A stretch of DNA of 7,747 nucleotides from Ignavibacteria bacterium UBA5771 (GTDB lineage Bacteria > Bacteroidota > Ignavibacteria > Kapaibacteriales > UBA2268): positions 2,440-10,186 of the forward strand of contig DIEP01000094.1 of the NCBI GenBank assembly GCA_002418685.1, written 5' to 3'. The notes under the pieces were generated by a model, which searched no databases, was not told the origin of the DNA, and was given only the letters and a program-made list of their open reading frames with translations. Each line of letters begins with the position of its first letter. The first letter of the stretch is position 1. Of this stretch, positions 6,114 through 7,747 are shown one piece after another. The translations under genes and the position numbers were made by a program.

Positions 6114-7391
6114 TCAACCTTTAACTAATTTCATATATTCTTTTGTTGGCAATGATTTCGGTCGTGTAATAGGTAGCCCATAAGCACGAGCAATCACTGA
6201 TTGTGATGCAATACCGAGAGCGCGTGAAATCGAGAACAGCACAGTATAGTAGCTGAATTCTTTCAATCCATAATGATAGAGCAATGCGCCGGAACCTGCA
6301 TCAACATTTGGCCATGGGTCTTTAATTTTTTGAACATTCCTCAAAACATCAGGAACAACATTGAATACAAGATCAACCATTTGGAAAACAGGATCCTTTG
6401 GCATAAATTTCAATCCAAATTCTCTGAATGCAACGAAACGTGGGTCAACTACTCTTAAAACAGCGTGACCATAACCAGGAATAACTTTACCTGAATTCAA
6501 TGTATCCCATGCAAATTTTTCGAGATCTTCTTTGGTTGGAACACCATTGAACTTCTCCATAACTTCGATGATCCATTTCAAGCATTCTTGATTTGCTAAT
6601 CCATGAAGAGGACCTGCCAAACCATTTAATCCACCAACTAATGAATAATAAAGATCGGAAAGAGCTGAATTGATTGTTGCTGCGGAATATGCACTAACAT
6701 TTCCACCCTCATGATCGCTATGAAGAGTTAAATATAATCTCATCAATTTTGAGAAATCTCCATTTGTATCATCCATTCCGAGCATGTGCACATAGTTTTC
6801 TGACCAATCGACATTTGCTTTTGGAGCAATTCTCGGTCCTTTATTAAATCTTTTTCTATAGACATAAGCACCTATCGCAGGAAGTTTTGCTATAATATTA
6901 AGTGAATCTTCAAGAGTTGCAACCCAATATTCGGATTTTTTCATACCTTCGTCATAACGTTTTGCAAATACTGATTCCCTTTGCATTACAAGAATGGCAG
7001 TGTTGAACATTGCCATTGGATGTGAATCTGCTGGCATCGAATCGATAACATCCCAAACATATTGGGGAACTTCTTGGCGAGCAGTTAATTCATTTTGCAA
7101 ATCTTTTAATTCAGCTGCGTTTGGCAATTCACTTGTTAACAAAAGCCAGTAAATTTCCTCTGGAAGCTTGTCTGTTAAATCCTTTAATTCAATACCCCGA
7201 ATGATTAAACCTTTGTCAGGAGGTACTTCACTTGTGTCGCAGACCAAACCTTTGACACCGCGCATACCGCCATAAACCTGCGAAATATTAACTTGAGAGA
7301 CCACTTTATCGCCATTTTCTTTCACAAATGAAGATATTTCCGCGATTTGTTGTGGTAGAACTTGTGTTAATTTTTCCTGTAAAAGTGACAT
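6114..7391 (-). CDS. Citrate synthase, eukaryotic (mitochondrial) type
   Basis: Condenses oxaloacetate with acetyl-CoA to citrate, the entry step of the TCA cycle, in the cytoplasm. The 425-residue sequence resembles the mature mitochondrial enzyme far more than the hexameric gltA type: MYGGMRG-like QVYGGMRGVKGLV (38-50), EDSLNIIAKLP (161-171), HSDHEGGNVSA (224-234), GPLHGLANQE (260-269), PGYGHAVLR (305-313), NPWPNVDA-like DPWPNVDAGSG (358-368) and YYTVLFSISRALG (381-393). Catalytic H263, H309 and D364 correspond to pig-heart H274, H320 and D375. H227, R318, R390 and R410 correspond to H238, R329, R401 and R421, all at the same offset of 11. No N-terminal targeting extension or lipoyl-type addition is present. 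The start is ATG 7389-7391 with GGGTGA just upstream. It is the first gene of an operon with mdh. Eukaryotic-type citrate synthases are known in Geobacteraceae, so the type is not unique but is uncommon in bacteria. Confidence 0.96.
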   Translation of the reverse strand: MSLLQEKLTQVLPQQIAEISSFVKENGDKVVSQVNISQVYGGMRGVKGLVCDTSEVPPDKGLIIRGIELKDLTDKLPEEIYWLLLTSELPNAAELKDLQNELTARQEVPQYVWDVIDSMPADSHPMAMFNTAILVMQRESVFAKRYDEGMKKSEYWVATLEDSLNIIAKLPAIGAYVYRKRFNKGPRIAPKANVDWSENYVHMLGMDDTNGDFSKLMRLYLTLHSDHEGGNVSAYSAATINSALSDLYYSLVGGLNGLAGPLHGLANQECLKWIIEVMEKFNGVPTKEDLEKFAWDTLNSGKVIPGYGHAVLRVVDPRFVAFREFGLKFMPKDPVFQMVDLVFNVVPDVLRNVQKIKDPWPNVDAGSGALLYHYGLKEFSYYTVLFSISRALGIASQSVIARAYGLPITRPKSLPTKEYMKLVKG

Positions 7392-7458
7392 AATTTCACC
7401 CTTTTTTTTGTTGATATTTAAAAAATATTGAAAGAAAAAAAATATGAAGTATTTTTCT

Positions 7459-7466
7459 CAAAATTA
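7459..7466 (-). promoter_or_regulatory. Candidate -7 promoter box of the citrate synthase-mdh operon
   Basis: The minus strand reads TAATTTTG, a full match to TAnnTTTG, in the 110-base gap between the upstream secreted-protein gene and citrate synthase, 67 bases before the ATG. A leader of about 60 bases would result. No TTTG sits at the usual -33 distance, so the call rests on the box and its recurrence before rpsO and tRNA-Pro. Confidence 0.35.
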
Positions 7467-7501
7467 CGAAAATTCAATAAATAATTTCTGTAAAATTGCT
7501 A

Positions 7502-7747
7502 TTATTTTAATTTAATTAATTTTCTGATAGCTTTCTCTTTGGAGGTATTTATTTCCACAATATAAACACCCGAAGCAATCCTCTGTGTATTAATAGGAAT
7601 CCGAACAAACCCCGTAAAATTATCAACACGTGGGAATTCACTGATAATTTTACCTTGAAGATCATATATTTTTATTTGGTAAAATATACTGCTATTTGAA
7701 GTTATTTCGATATTAGTCATTTTATCGGCGGGATTTGGTTGCAAAAG
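7502..7747 (-). CDS. 3' end of a type IX-secreted protein (C-terminal sorting domain)
   Basis: Partial gene that continues past the right edge; only the last 81 residues are visible. They form a complete type A C-terminal sorting domain of the type IX secretion system: the opening QPNPADKMTNIEI, the middle strand block IKIYDLQGKIISEF, the RIASGVYIVEI turn and strand, and a basic end KAIRKLIKLK. In this system the domain is recognised at the outer membrane, and the cargo is released or surface-anchored. The cargo domain is outside the window, so function is unknown. No start codon is expected here; the in-frame TTG near the edge is internal. It lies 110 bases upstream of citrate synthase on the same strand, probably as a separate transcript given the candidate promoter box in the gap. 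No clear terminator follows it. Confidence 0.9.
   Translation of the reverse strand, partial: LLQPNPADKMTNIEITSNSSIFYQIKIYDLQGKIISEFPRVDNFTGFVRIPINTQRIASGVYIVEINTSKEKAIRKLIKLK

Noticed and set aside
6094..6117. Upstream TTG start extending mdh by eight residues and overlapping the citrate synthase stop
   Set aside because: Homologous proteins begin at MKITVIG-like sequence, and the ATG at 6091-6093 has its own AGG at good spacing.
7392..7501. Possible terminator or leader structure between the secreted-protein gene and citrate synthase
   Set aside because: Only short A/T stems (ATATTT and similar) could be formed; nothing stable enough to support a call.

Overview
This window looks like chromosomal DNA from a low-GC, flagellated relative of the Bacteroidota/Chlorobiota/Ignavibacteriota group. 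The partial gene at the right edge ends in a type IX secretion sorting domain, which is largely confined to that group. The malate dehydrogenase is of the Chlorobium tetrameric type. Three minus-strand transcription units carry TAATTTTG boxes that fit the Bacteroidota-type -7 promoter element TAnnTTTG. A full-length flhA points to a flagellated lineage such as the Ignavibacteria or Kapabacteria-like groups rather than typical gliding Bacteroidetes. This placement is inferred from sequence character only; no search was run.

Layout from left to right. Positions 1-153 are a leader, with a possible but unidentifiable gene end or divergent gene start at the very edge. Positions 154-2295 (+) hold flhA. 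A hairpin at 2375-2409 separates it from the convergent ribosomal protein S15 gene rpsO (2493-2759, -). Behind rpsO on the same strand lie a proline tRNA with anticodon GGG (2824-2898) and an exported purple-acid-phosphatase-like metallophosphoesterase (2956-4056). A divergent AT-rich gap leads to a small four-helix membrane protein of unknown function (4344-4766, +). Positions 4767-4994 hold no convincing gene. Next is a 139-base element with 22-base terminal inverted repeats (4995-5133), which has the form of a MITE. Finally there is a two-gene TCA-cycle operon on the minus strand, citrate synthase (6114-7391) then malate dehydrogenase (5158-6093), and upstream of it the 3' end of the secreted-protein gene (7502-7747).

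Citrate synthase and malate dehydrogenase catalyse adjacent steps: MDH makes the oxaloacetate that citrate synthase condenses with acetyl-CoA. They are 20 bases apart and very probably co-transcribed. The inverted-repeat element lies 24 bases past the mdh stop and is followed, in the direction of mdh transcription, by eight T residues, so it can act as the operon's terminator. The citrate synthase is of the eukaryotic (mitochondrial) type, with every active-site residue checked at a constant offset of 11 from pig-heart numbering.

Most of the window is housekeeping or known machinery. I found no convincing undescribed multi-gene system. The items most worth a second look are the inverted-repeat element used as a terminator, the mitochondrial-type citrate synthase, the recurring promoter box, and the altered metal-site motif of the phosphoesterase.
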